NCBI GenBank assembly: GCA_039619475.1 | Contig: CM077115.1 | Location: 295,493,756-295,557,755 of the forward strand | Direction of reading: 5' to 3' | DNA length: 64,000 nucleotides | Origin: Icerya purchasi | Lineage: Eukaryota > Arthropoda > Insecta > Hemiptera > Monophlebidae | Shown: positions 49,051-61,895 of the stretch, piece after piece | Position numbering within the stretch: the stretch's first letter is position 1 | Layout of the letters: the number at the start of each line of letters is the position of its first letter | Position numbers and translations under genes: made by a program | Notes under the pieces: generated by a model | Databases searched by the model: none | What the model was told of the DNA's origin: nothing | The model's input: only the letters and a program-made list of their open reading frames with translations

Positions 49051-49874
49051 TTAATCCGAGTTTTAAAGGCCGCTATTTTTACCCACTTCCAAAACTGGAA
49101 ATTACTGTACGTTCGCGGCGAATTTTTTTTAATGATTCTGTTCATTCGAAAATGTTCCGGCGCCAGTGTACCTTCTTAAAAGTATATCGGCGGGGTTATC
49201 CGTGTGAACATGCTTAGTAGTCATTAAAATACAAGATTAAGAGGATCTCTTTGGAAAATTTTCAATAATAAACTAATCGCGGCCGACTTCAAATATCGTC
49301 AATTTTAAGCATGGAAACCTAAATCGAACAAAAAACTACTTTTTTTAATAAGACAAAAAATTGAAATATTTTCAACGTTAATTGCCACGGATTAAAAAAT
49401 AAAACGAATTTTGAAACCCTGCCCCCAAGCGTCATATTTTAACTTTCGGCCTTGCGAACTGACCCTGATGATTTTGTCGGAAACTATTAAATAAAATCCC
49501 CCCATCAGTACCGGCTGAGTAGTCATTGAAATTTCGAAAAAGTAATCGTTTCCGTATATAAGCTTTCTTTGCTTAATACATACAACCGGGCAAAAATTAG
49601 TCAAAAACTTTTCATTAAAACATCGGGAAAATATGAGTAGCTGAAATTTTAAAATGAAAGTGGCACTGGACGTAACTGAACGTATTACCAGCGTACAGAA
49701 ATGTGGATTCGAAGAAAGATAATGAAACCGAACCCACCGAAGCGCGATTTACAAGTACATCTCACTGACGCAATTTGAACGTTATAACCGACATCTCTCT
49801 ATAAGGTGCACAGAGCAGCGGCATTTCAAGTTGGCCTATTATCGCTCGAAAATATTTACGCTAAAATTCAGGAA
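49051..49874. other. Spacer without recognised gene
   Basis: No supported coding region, RNA gene or repeat. Confidence 0.45.
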
Positions 49875-50345
49875 ATACCGACTTTAAGATTTACTCTAAA
49901 AACTTAATTAAAACTGAATTAAAAAGTAAAAAATGAAAATCGATAATACGTTTTACAGCGAAATATACATAAAGGGAACATTAGGTTTACTCTAGAGATT
50001 ATCCCAACACCTAATTGAAGTCGAGACAAAATTCAAATTGTAACAATTAAAAACCATATTAAATTAGTATAACGACAAAAAAATCACTCGTTTTCTGGAA
50101 ATCGAGTACTGCAAACACCGTGTAAATAGATTAATTATTGTTGCAATCTGATTTGGTGCATCGAGCTTCTTATAGGTATTTAAGGTTATTTAAAAATAAT
50201 CGGTGGTGATAGACCTCCTTAGTTTTCACTGTAACATATATATATCGTCTTCTTATCGACCGTAATTCTTTTTTTTTTTTTTAAATTTCTAGTCCGTTTT
50301 TAATTAAATTTTTTAGAATAAATCTTAAAGTCGGTATTTTTTTTG
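49875..50345. mobile_element. Non-autonomous inverted-repeat element
   Basis: Terminal segments of about 55 bp (49875-49928 and about 50288-50345) are inverted copies with a few mismatches; shared words are AATACCGACTTTAAGATTTA and ACTTAATTAAAA. The 360-bp interior has no coding capacity. This is the layout of a small DNA transposon derivative. A clean terminal duplication was not found, so the superfamily is open. Confidence 0.55.
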
Positions 50346-50549
50346 AATATTTTTTTACTTTGTTTCCTAGGCCGTAAAAGTCGAAAAGAAACAAGGTGGT
50401 TATTCTCGTTCGCTTCTTTTTGTTTTTTCATTTTTAATCCTAGCAACCGGTATTTTACGTAGGCGCTTTAAAAAGCCACACATAAATACTATATGTTGGT
50501 CAATTTGTATATTTTGGCAACGTATATATATATATATGTATATATATTA

Positions 50550-50918
50550 TTAATTACAACGTAATTCTTAGGCTACCCCCCCTTCGAAAAAATGTCCCAA
50601 TTTTATGTAACGTTTGTTAAATTTTATAGGATTTTTGTTATTGTTATTTAAAAAATGTCACAATTTTATGTAATGAAATATGTAATGAAATATGTAATGA
50701 AAAATGTAACGAAAAAATGTCTTAATTTTATATAACGCGGAAGTTAAATGTTAGAATAGGATTTTTGTGGTTATGTTATTTTTTGTGTGCGTTGATGCCA
50801 GTAAGAATTACGTTGTAAATTTTGATAATTTTATACAAAGTATAGAAGAGAAAGAGACAGAAATGAAAGCAAGAGGGGTCGTCAAGGGGCACAGCCCCTT
50901 CCGAGGCCAAAATGGCCG

Positions 50919-50922
<4 letters not shown>
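50550..50922 (+). repeat. TA-bounded interspersed repeat, copy E (long form)
   Basis: The best-preserved long copy. It has the conserved start, the internal ATGTCACAATTTTATGTAAT block, the internal inverted match AGAATTACGTTGTAAATTTT, and a perfect 3' hairpin pair (AAGGGGCACAGCCCCTT; GGCCAAAATGGCC). It ends in GAGTTTATATA and runs into a long TA microsatellite; TA repeats also precede it. Very similar to copy B about 50 kb away. Confidence 0.85.
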
Positions 50923-50988
<66 letters not shown>

Positions 50989-51004
50989 TATATATGTATG
51001 TATG

Positions 51005-51035
<31 letters not shown>

Positions 51036-51036
51036 A
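50922..51036 (+). repeat. Compound TA/TATG/TG microsatellite
   Basis: About 50 bp of pure TA, then TATGTA variants, then TG repeats. It directly continues the 3' end of copy E and could have expanded from the element's end or been its insertion site. Confidence 0.92.
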
Positions 51037-52697
51037 TGATATAGTGTTCTCAAATTTATACTGTACGTTGGAATTTTTGAAATTCAACGCTATATACGAG
51101 TGAAAATTTTACCATTGACCACGTTAAATCTGTAAATTAAAATTTAATAACAGGGTCTATCAATTATTTTTTCTAGTCTTAAAAAAGACGCCCATATTTC
51201 GATATACAATTTTAGTAATTTTGCTTAACTACCTGTAGAAGGGAAACTAAATGTCTCCTTGTTGCATTTCACTTCATTTACCAAAAAACTTCAAGATACG
51301 ATTCGAATCTTCATTAACAATAAATAATGAAAATGTTACACCAGGATTCAAGTCGTCTGTAAAAGTCCTTGTCGGAAATTTGGCCTGCTGCTAACGTAAA
51401 CCGTGAAAACTTTCAACTGTCTGCAGAATTCTGATCTAGGCAAACGCCGTGCCGGAGATTAAGAATTCTCTGTTTCCGGACACCTGGCTACAGCAGTGAA
51501 AAATGCCTCGCGCAATATTCACGCTGCATCCCCGTTTTATATTAATAAAAAAATCAACAATTCCATTAGAGAAAACTTAAACGAACTCGTTTGAAAGTGC
51601 TGAAGCTTTTTAATCGGCATATTATAATTGCTAGCTGTCTTTCGAAAATTACCAATGCAATATATACACTTCGAGAGATATGCGCGTTCCTTACGCGCAA
51701 AACACATACGGTAGCGTGAGTGAAAGGAACTTTCTTTCGAAACATCCAAAATCTGGTTAGGCAACCGACAGAAAAGTTGTCACGGTTCTCTTAAAATAAA
51801 TAATAAAAAATAAATAAAAAATTATAGGTTCAAAACAGAAGTCAGCGAAAAGATGGGCGCGTAATGAAGCAATTAATTTCAGAAATGCATAGAGGGAAAA
51901 TGGGCGTTTCACCATACAGTTGAAGATGGTTATGGGCAAAGGCTGATTAAGAGAACCAACGTCAGAAAAATGGAACGTAATGGTATTACTTCTGAAATCA
52001 ACGATTGTACTTAAAATAGATGTCGGACAGAAGAAGAGATGTTTATTTACACTTGGAAATGTTCAGATGCGGAATTTATTAACCCCACTAGTGTAAACTA
52101 CGAGGAATGTCCCTATGCCAACGCCGAGTTTTGTTTCAAATTTATCCTCGCCTTTCCCATTTTACAGACACGCTTTACACACGTGTTTTCAGAAAACCGG
52201 CCATCTAAGCGACATTGTAAAAACATTCCAGTTCCCCCGGCTAACCGACTGTCTGACGAGGAGTGGTACAAAAAATTAAAAAACATCATCTGTTGCAGTA
52301 CAAAAAAAAAAAACAAAAAACACAACAAAGCAACAAAAAAAAAAAAAACAACAAAAAAAACGTGACAAAAACATAAACATATAAAAAAGAATCTTTTCAG
52401 ACGGATCTTTAACAGCGGAATGTACTAATATCGTAAATATTAAAGAGAATCAACTAAGCTCCTCCGCAAACACTCCTACAACAGATTTTTTCGACAAAAA
52501 TTAACGATAAATATACACTGAAACAGTAATTTCGAGTAAATTACGTGTGGCAGAATTTATTATAACATCAACTATGAGAAGAGAGTCAAATTTCACAAAA
52601 AAAAAAGATCGTTTGTGTGTCGTAAATCAGATTTAATACAAATAAATGTTCTGAAATACAGTAAAGAATCCTTTACCATCCTGTTTGTTAATTATGG
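51037..52697. other. Spacer without recognised gene
   Basis: The open frame 52039-52365 (plus) has a Cys-containing, non-repetitive first 85 codons, then a lysine-rich run encoded by A repeats. No domain is recognised. Confidence 0.4.
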
Positions 52698-52822
52698 AGA
52701 ATATAGTAAGTTATAACAAATAGAAATATAACAAACAAATCCAAAAGTATAAAATAATTGCTTAGCTAAGTAAGCGATCGTGTTATACTTAAATTTGTTT
52801 CTGTTATAACTTACTATATTCT
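52698..52822. repeat. Foldback with 21-bp perfect arms
   Basis: The left arm 52698-52718 (AGAATATAGTAAGTTATAACA) is not written in full elsewhere; it pairs exactly with 52802-52822, and weaker pairing continues inward. The loop region is about 83 bp. Possibly a MITE-like unit. Confidence 0.75.
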
Positions 52823-53065
52823 GAAAAATCTTTTGCTAAAAAAGTTTCAACTCGGACCTCAAAGCGACTCATTACACTCTAGACATGTCCATTCAAAAAA
52901 AATTTCATTTTAATTTTTTCCTTCTTCCATAAAATTTTCCTTATCCATTTTTCGAACTTTTCAATAAATTTTATTAAATCGTGTAATAAATAAAAATAAA
53001 TTATTATACTGGTAAAAAAAAAAAAAAAAGAAAAAGAAAAAAGAAGAAAAAAAAAAAAGTTTACA

Positions 53066-53128
53066 AAGCGAAGATTCGAACGGCTAACTCCGCAAGATTT
53101 ATACGTTATCTCGCTAACTTTGGACGCA
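53066..53128 (-). repeat. tRNA-like promoter remnant
   Basis: On the minus strand AGTTAGCGAGATAACG (A-box-like, about 53106-53121) is followed by GTTCGAATC (B-box-like, about 53073-53081). The A-rich run at 53010-53058 does not suit a tail on this strand. A weak SINE or tRNA relic. Confidence 0.35.
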
Positions 53129-53129
53129 C

Positions 53130-54690
53130 TTTTCTCGAGTTTTACAGACTTATGCAAAAAACACGGTGAAATTAATTTTCGTTTTTTACCGAACATCTGG
53201 AAAAGGTTGGACCAAATCGGTGACCCATACTCCCGATGCCCCCCCCCTCCCCTTGCTAGAACATTTGCCAATAACTTTCGAAAGTTTCGTTGCACATGCT
53301 GCAACATTGCTAGCTGCCATTAGCGAAAGCATTTCAAGGTTGTGCCGTTTTTCTTACTATTCTGAACCTCTGGCAACTAGTAATATTCTGCCGTTAGCAC
53401 TTTTACACAGAAAACTTCGGATAAGGTGCATTCTCGGTTGTTCAATCTTTTTCCAAAATCTTACAGCGGGCCAACTGAACCGAAATGTTCGAATATTGCT
53501 TATTAATCGATTACCACCGCTCTTATTAGCGTTCATTTCGTAATTTTTAATTTAGCTTTCGAAATAAATGCGGATACAACTGTCCGTTTTACTTTCTGTC
53601 AGTCCACAGCATCCTACCTACTTACCTCCTTCGTACCAGGTATAATTTCTCTTTTTTTTTGAATGTTCGTCATTCACCGGCCAATCAGAAGCAGAAGAAG
53701 TAGGTTATAAATTTTAACACGAAGGAACCGATAACAGGATATAATGGGCGAGCGGGCAATTATGTTTGTAACAAATGATAATGCGAACAACAGGAAGAGA
53801 AGAACACTCGGCAAGCTATTAACGTCACAGAAACTGTATCGTTCGAATAAGTAGTATGAAAAGAAACTCGGGGTAAAAGGAAAGTCAGAGAAAGTGAAAT
53901 AGTAGGGATGATAAGAGAAAGATGAAGATAAAACTGAAGGAAAATTAAGGGCTAGAAGGGAAGACTTGGTTAAATAGAAAGACGTAATGAATTATTACCA
54001 GAAAGCAAGATCGATAATAGCAAAATAGAAAAAAAAATGAAAGAGATTTTAATGCGCGCTTGCGCAAAATTGTAGGATTCTCTTAAGAAGGAAGAAACGG
54101 TAAAGTAAAAAAGTCGTCCGTTTCGTCGAATGATCAGGAAGCCGCAGAACGCCGCATCAATACAAACGGAACTGGATGAGCGAACAGTCGTACAAAAAAT
54201 GATAAAAGGTCGAACGAATGATGCTGAACGGAAAAACAAATTAAAGGAAGCTCGCCGGGTAAAAAATAATCAAATAATCGAATGAAAGCTGATTGGAGTA
54301 AATGAAATTTCTCACAATTCGATTCCCATCGTTTCCACTCTCATTCCTGAAAATTTCTTTTTCTTCATTTATCTGCTTCCTTACTATTACTATTATTATT
54401 CTTTCATCTCATCTTCAACTGTTTCTTGTTTTGTTTTGTTGTTTTTCTCCATCCAAAAAGCCAAGCATCCTCCAAATATCCTAACAACATATATAATATA
54501 ATATTCTGAGCACTTTTGTAACACTGTAGTGTTTAAGTAAAGGAAATTTTATTTGCGATTTTTTTCTTTTTTTTTTATATTTTTAATTATATCGCACAAA
54601 GCCAAAATGGTTATTCAAAGAGCGCTCTAGCACTAAGACTATCGTCGCATGTTTTGTCGACTATTCGGTAGAGAACTACACGAGAAAATG
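53130..54690. other. Spacer, purine-rich from 53690
   Basis: No gene recognised. The 53690-54300 interval is rich in A and G on the plus strand. Confidence 0.45.
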
Positions 54691-54699
54691 GTCTGCTTT

Positions 54700-55264
54700 T
54701 GTCAGATACAATGTCGACAAAAAGGATGTACATAGAAAACTTATATATTGGCGACGAAAAACGAATTTAGCAATAATCCGCAACAAAAGAAATCTGCAAA
54801 AGATATAACGAGGTGTGGGACAGGGATGCCTCCTTTAGCGAACAGATTATTCAGCCTCTATGCTGAGGAGGTAGTAAAATACCGCACTTTAACAAAAACA
54901 TAGGTTTCAAAGGAATAGCAAGAAAATTGGCAGTAATGGTTACGCAGACGATGAGATGTGCAGAGACGCCGAAACAGTTACGAAGAACGGTGCACAGGCT
55001 AGCGACAAAGGACGTCAAATGCCGGACGACGAAGAGATAAACGCGACTAAAATAAAAGTTATGCAAATAGTTAAATCAAACAGATCATTACGTATTTTCG
55101 TGGAGGGAACACAGCTTGAAGAAGTGTCTATAAATACAGGTAGCCGGGAATTATCATGGAAAAGACGACAAAGAAATACAATACATGGACAGACAATAGA
55201 TGATGCCCTTAATAATCTGAAGCGCACACTTAGAAACGAGAAAAGGAACATAAATCTCCTGTGA
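54700..55264 (+). pseudogene. RTE-type reverse transcriptase remnant
   Basis: Decayed RT core. One frame reads VDKKDVHRKLIYW (about 54710-54750) and, after an in-frame stop, RGVGQGC (from 54809), the equivalent of the GVRQGC box. LFSLYAEEVVKY follows in another phase. The catalytic box appears as GYADDEM with YADD at 54941-54952, in the frame that continues with NATKIKVMQIVKSNRSLRI and GTQLEEV to about 55130. Motif order and wording fit RTE-like LINEs common in insects. Stops and frameshifts make it non-functional despite the intact YADD. Confidence 0.75.
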
Positions 55265-55929
55265 CAAATTCCTCGGAAACATACGATAATGACAAAAGCA
55301 GTACGAAACTAAATAAAGGCATTCGAAATGTGATGTTATCGTCGTTTACAGCGAGTATGTTATTTCGGCGGCCTGAGCTCTGGAAAAAAATTCCTCGGTC
55401 GTCGATATTGAAAGGAAAAAAGTTAAATTCCCTATATACCAAGTTCCATTTCAAACTTTGGTCAGATATTTACCCCTCCTCCTTTCGTCACGATCAATCC
55501 TTTTATCTATATCTACAACCTAATCTTCCTTCTAGTACCCAGTGTCCTTGAAGTTACACTTTAATTACCCCGTTCTGTTGCCATTTCTATGATTCGCTTT
55601 TGGGCCATTCTGCTCTCCCTTCCTCTCGTTTTCGCTATTCAACCACTCCACCGTAACGAAGCGGTGGTTTGTAACGGCAATCACATCTTTTTTGAATGTC
55701 CAATCCTTTCTGTCGAACGTTGTATTCTATATTCTTGTCTGCTGAAACTCAACCTACTCCTGATTGCGTGCATCTTATATTTTGTCCTTCCCCTCGCCAT
55801 CCATAATTTCATCCATTAGTAGAGTTCCTTTATACCCCGTCTATATCTGACCGTATCAAAATCTAACTGACGGCTCTTTTCTTTCTTGATAGTTCTGGGG
55901 ATGCCCATGCCCAAGGGGAAAAAAAAAAA
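55265..55929. other. Sequence between RTE remnants
   Basis: No gene or repeat identified. It may be an insertion that split an RTE copy whose RT lies at 54700-55264 and whose C-terminus lies at 56548-57024. Confidence 0.35.
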
Positions 55930-56158
55930 AAAAAAAAAAAGATATTTTTCCAAAACAAAATGGAACACGAGACAGGCTGTTGTGCAGGGAAGAGGATTAG
56001 CTGGAAAGGCCCCACCAAGAGGACGGCGCACACTGACAATGATTAATATTTAATTATTTAGCGTTAATATGATTTGAAGTAATCACAATAACTATAGTAA
56101 CAACGCGCTGTCAAACCTGTAATGTATACGGAAGCTAATAAATGATGATGATGATGAT
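55930..56158 (+). repeat. Possible LINE 3' end with ATG-repeat tail
   Basis: A short frame reads AGKAPPRGRRTLTMI before a stop, reminiscent of the basic C-terminal segment of RTE proteins. About 100 bp later it ends in AATAAATGATGATGATGATG, a simple-repeat tail as RTE elements have. No RT motif is present. Confidence 0.4.
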
Positions 56159-56547
56159 CGTATCGAGACGCTCTTAAGACTATCGAAATGAAATCGTTCC
56201 GCGACCGATTTATTTCCATTGCAGATTACCTCAAGCTCCCATTGGACGTTTTCCATCTGCCAAAATTGCAACATCTGCAATCCGCATTTGTTTCTCTGTT
56301 CGATTCTGCCGGCTACGTAGCGACGACCCTAAATGTTTATCAGATTGCAGCCTGGAAATCGTATGATACTTTCGCTCCATTATTTCCGATTACTTTTTCT
56401 ATTCGATGTTCCCAAAGATCTTCCGGCACTGTAGGAGTACGTTATAGCTTTTACATAACAATTAGTACGTGTGTTCATTTTACAATCTTATCGCGCCTAA
56501 TTGTATAATGCTGCTGTGCAATTGCACTCACATGTAAGCACGCGATG

Positions 56548-57024
56548 GTTTTAGCAAAGTCTACATTTTAACCAGTTTTTTTCTATCGCCACCTACGCCT
56601 GTGAAACGTGGTCCCTTACCGCTGAATGCATCAGCAGAATTAACGGGTTTGAAACCTGGGCATATAGAAGACTATTAGGAATATCGTGGCTAGACCGAAA
56701 AACCAACGAATATGTCCTCAATAAATTGAATGTACAAATGCGTCTATCCAGCAGGATTAGGAAAAGATTTTTGGTTTTTTTTTATGGACATGTGACGCGA
56801 GATACAAATTCATTACAAGGTAATAACCGGAAAAGTCAATGGTAGAAGGAAAAAAGGAAAACCCAGAACGCGTTGGACTGATCAACTAAAATCGTTATTG
56901 GCTTAAGACTGCATGAGGCGTTGATGACGGCTCAAGATAGGTGAGCATGGAGGATGGTGACGAACGCGGCTGTTTCATAACATCGCTACGCCCTTTCGGC
57001 GGTTTAAGGAAGAAGAAGAAGACA
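56548..57024 (+). pseudogene. RTE-type LINE 3' end (ORF2 C-terminus and tail)
   Basis: One frame reads YACETWSLTAE, then RRLLGISWLDRKTNE and YGHVTRD after a shift. Further frames give a basic segment and LRLHEALMTAQDR and WRMVTNAAVS before the end. This order (YGxETW, RRxLxIxW, GHVxR, GRP-type basic patch) is the standard C-terminal part of insect RTE LINEs. The unit ends at GGAAGAAGAAGAAGA, a GAA-repeat tail. Several frameshifts are present. It may be the 3' part of the copy whose RT lies at 54700. Confidence 0.85.
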
Positions 57025-60000
57025 TTTCAATCGGTCCTCGCTGATTTTATGGATATTTGATTTTGTGACGTTACTTAACAACAGTTGATCGCGCAAATAG
57101 TAAACTTTCGGTACCTTTCTGAAGACTATTTCTACTTTAAGCCACTCCAACGAAAGCCGCTATCGTATTTATCTTTTATGATTTCCAGAAATTTTAAAGG
57201 TGTTCTCATGGGAACACAGTTTATCAAACTGATATTTCTAATTCCGGCTGTCTTTAAATCTTTCTTCGATTTAACCGCTTTTAGTAACTTTTTTTAGGAC
57301 TTCTGGTTAAAGTATGTTTTTCTTTTACTAAATGTTTCTTCCACCGTCTCCCAAATACGAAGTAAACCTTTACCTCCGATTTTCCGGGCAGATATAATCA
57401 TCGACACATTTAACATTATAATACGAGGTTTTCTATCTTTCTTAGACCCCATTAACTGTGGTCCAATCAATTATTTCGGTTAATAATAATTATTATTGTC
57501 TTATAGCCCTTTCTTTTTTTCCACCCCGTTTTCTATAACCGTCCATTCTGTTCACTTTTGCCCATTCAATTTCCATCTCGTCAATAGTCAATTCCAAATT
57601 CAATTCCCAACGCCTCCTGAATTTCTTCATCTTCTCTACCATCTCGTAAGTCTCGATTAGAAAAAAGAAAAAGAGAAATATTTTCCCGCAAAACCCCGAA
57701 AATAAAACAACCTATCGATAAAATATATAAAGTAAAGGCGACGTTACTTGTTCTTCTTTTCAACTTCAACGCGAATAAGAACAAAAATTATATACCCCGT
57801 ACCGTCAGGAGCCGAACACTTCTCTTCACGTGTTTCAAAGAAAAAGCAAGTGTCTATTTATATGTACTTACGTATGCGGAGGGGATAAACTGCGGCGAGC
57901 CTTTGGCACCGCATGGAAAATTACGCAAAAGCTTCGCTGAGCTCAAGAATAGTATAATATTAGACAAGTATTACTAATTGCGTTTTTCTTTATTTTTAAT
58001 TTTGTAGACCCATAAATTGCGGATCGGCGCGAGAGGATTTTTTACACATTTTCACTCGACTTTCCCAACATTTTCTTTCTCTAAAATTAGTTTTCCTTAA
58101 CTTGATTATAGAAACTACCTTTTTCAGGGCCGCTACTTTTCGCTATTTTATTCGGTTTTTTGTAATTTTCGGTGTGTTTAATGTACATTTTTGGCTCTCA
58201 GAATTACAATTTTTGCTTATTGATCCTTCCGTTGTTTTCATAACAGAGTTTTCTTCTACGCTTGAAGCGCCATCGAAGGTCTCCTCGCCTAGTGTCAAAG
58301 AGTAATGCATCTGCATTTTGCCCGAACAGTTTTCTCGTGTTTTTATGCGAAGATGCAAGCGATTTTTTGAATGGATTTGATTTTTAGATCTAAATTATTC
58401 AAATTTTCGTGAATCGGCCATTTTCTTTTTTTTTTTAAAAATTCTCTTGTTCTTTTCCCTTTTACAGCAGTGTGTGTGTATTTTATACTTCTATTTTACT
58501 TTCATCGCAAAAAGAAAAAGAAAAAAGCCACTTCACGAATAATAGCCCGTCACAATATCGGCTTCAAAACTACTGTAACATAATTAGAACTGGTTCTAGA
58601 GTCTTGCAAACTTTAGACATATCGTGTACTGAACACGTCTTTCTACTATGTATATTTTTTTCGATATTTCAAGCCATTTCGAATTCCAAGAGGAAAAATA
58701 CCTTCAGATTTAGCATCATTTATCGCGTTGCGAATATCATTTCATCGACGACGGTCCGCTTGCCAACTTGCCGTACCAGTTTTTTTAAACGCGTTTTTTT
58801 TATTCAACCCTAGTGTTTACTGCTATTTTTAACTTCGCACATAGGCGACTGCGAATACCAATTTTTCATTTTTCAACTTGGTTTTTTTATAAATAAAAAA
58901 ATTAACTCTCTACCTGATAGAAACTGAATTTAACACGACATTTTTACAGTAAATATCTTGCACTACACCAATTTTATACGGGTTTTTAACTGTTAAAATC
59001 ATTAGAACAAATATTTTTATTCGGCTCATCGACATCGTATTTTTCAAACTAAATTATTTGAATTTATTTAACATTAACGGTATATTTAATTTTACATTAC
59101 GAACACATCCATAAAAATTGAAATGACGATTTATTATTTAAAACTTATATTCATATTATAAATGTTTGATATAGCCTATTATTATTATGACGGACGAAAT
59201 GTAATGAAAGATTTAAGCATTTACAAAACATTAAACTCCCGTTATTAACCGTAATAGCAAACACTCCGACAACAAAATTTTAAATAAACAAGAAACATCT
59301 ACATATTAATACTTACGAGTACACATATACCGGAATCTAAATAATAACAAAATATCCAAAAAATAAAATAATTATTTTTTTTTTTTTTTTTGGTGGGTGG
59401 GTGGGATTTAAAAACAAATTTTAACCACCGTCTAAATAATTCTCGAGCGAACGAAAAAATACAACCTAAAAAAGTATTTATGAAATTTTTATTCCGTTCA
59501 CGTTAGGATGAAAATCATTCCTTAAATTACGATCTCAATATAAAAAAAAAAGTAGGGAGTTAAAGCTTGGAATATAAATATTCCGGGCATTATAAAATTT
59601 TTGTCATACATACAGCGTTATACTAGAGTAAACGTATAGGTTGTGCAAGTAAATAGGACGATCATTGAAAGAAGAATTATAAAAATGAACTATTTGAATT
59701 TTGTTTTTTTTATTAAATAATTCCAATTAAAATATTTCTTAAACATCTGAAATGAAACTGAGAATATCTGTTAAAATAATAACGATCGATGTGCAAATTT
59801 TAACTGTGGAATTTATTCTAGATTTCAAACAAAAGTGTATAAGCAAATAAACATCAGTGTTGCAAAATTGTCCACGGGAATACTAGCAGACTAATCCCCA
59901 GTCCGGTTACCCAATTTAAAAAAAAGAAAGAAAAAAAAGAAAAGATTTCAACGTTACCGAAGAAAATTAAAGTAGACACAGCTGATTTCTACAATTTCCA

Positions 60001-61895
60001 TTATATACAATTTCCATTATAATAAAAGCGGCTAATTAGTAGTGTTTAACTTGGTGATACAAAATCCACGCTGGTTACCTATCCGTGACTTTAAATAAAC
60101 AGTCCACCTGGATAGCTCTGTTTTCTAACCGACAGATGATGTAGTCGTGGGTTCTGTTGCCAGCGACAGCTAAAGAAAATTTTTTTTCAATAACAAATTG
60201 TACAAATAATTTAATAATTAAATAGCAGCCAAACAGTAAGAATACAAAGATTCACGCTTTTATCTGACATCTATTTACAATTTTGAAGAATCTGAAAAAA
60301 TTCGGGAAAAAAAAAACCAAAAAAAAAAAACTTATTTTACGATAAAGTATATACCGATTATTTTTTTTTCTTCCGATTTCTACGACAATGTGTGTGCAAT
60401 TATTACGCACATACTCGGACGCTTACTGCACACAATTACAAATTTCTAAATATTATTCGCGCGCGTTCATATTTGGTCGCGACGATGGTGATAATTTTGT
60501 TTTTCCAGATAGTTTCGCAAACAGACAGATAAAAATGATAAAAAGTAAAATGCGGCACGCGGTAACGTATAGGTTAGAAAAAAAGTCCTGTTATCGTCAT
60601 CGGGAGGAAACTCTACACACCCGCATTTACATAAAAATCCGGTCCTCAAACATTTTCATCATGGTTCGCAACATAATTATTTTACGCCGCGTTGTTACAA
60701 CTTGTTCTTGATGCGCGCGTCTATCGAGAAAGAAATCGAATACATTTTTAACCGGCTGGAAACTGTATAGCTTGTGTATTTCGAGTTTAAATATGTTCTA
60801 ATTACCCATCATATTAACTTCGCCTGTTTCGAATTTCTTGCCCGAACTGGAGAAATTTTCAGTTTTGTCATTAGACAAAAGAACGGGTCAAATAATTTTT
60901 TATCCATGTGCAACGGAAATTTCAATCATTTTTGCTACTTCTTCCGTGTTGAAAAACCTTACACACGCACATATGCATTAGTAATAAATTAATTTCCTGA
61001 AAAAATAATCTAATATTAAACCGATTCGTCGCAACAGCGAATGAAACTACAGCAAGCATCAAAAATGACGGAGGTCGGTGTTTCTTTCTCGTCCATAGTA
61101 CATCCTTATATTAACAAATGAGACGCGACATTTTATAAAAATGCTCCCAGATTATAATAATTAATCAGTCTAAAAATGTAGATATGAAAAAGGATAATGG
61201 CAAAAGCACATAAAGTAGGAATTAACGGAAAAAATTATTCTTCCAGTACGGAAAAGGCAAAGCATTGAATAACTCCTGAGATATCCGTAGACACTATAAA
61301 AAATAAAAATAAATAAAACATAATAAAACAAATTTCGGGGCCTTCAATGAATCGTCCGGATATAGGTTACGAACATTCGCAGCAATCAATCAACTTTTAA
61401 AAACAAACTGAAGAAAATAAGCAAACACTCCCCGAAACCCCGCTCTCTTTATTTCCATGCGGAATAGTTAATTAAAAAGAAGAAGAAGAAGAAGAAGAAG
61501 AAACGTATATTTGCGCTTAATTTTTTAACAAATAACAATACATAACTTAAGCGGGTAATCTGTACCGGAAAAACATGATTTCCTTATCAGATAACTTAAT
61601 ATATATATATATCAGAACACGAAAATGATAAACAAGAAAAAGAATCTATAATTATAGACAGGAAAAGTTTAAAAAAACCTGACACATTAGCTTATTAAAT
61701 AGTTTAAGTTTTAATGACTCAGCATAAAATTAGCATAATCTCGCAATTTAGATGAAATTCTAAGAGTTCATGAAAAGAAATTAACAATGTAAAACCAATT
61801 CATATGCCATCCTTTGGTGACCAAAAAGATTAGATTAAAAGTAAACAACTCGAATAATTATAGGCAGACAATTAAAAAGAAAAAGACATAATTTA
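57025..61895. other. Long AT-rich spacer
   Basis: No gene recognised in 4.9 kb. T/A runs (59370-59388, 60303-60331), GGGT repeats at 59391-59405, a GAA microsatellite at about 61481-61501 and a TA tract at 61599-61611 are present. Open frames such as 58472-58813 and 60388-60711 lack domains. Confidence 0.5.

Noticed and set aside
50767..51039. 90-codon frame with Tyr-Ile repeats
   Set aside because: It reads through the interspersed repeat into a TA/TG microsatellite.
52039..52365. 108-codon frame with several cysteines
   Set aside because: No domain is recognisable and the C-terminal third is encoded by A repeats.
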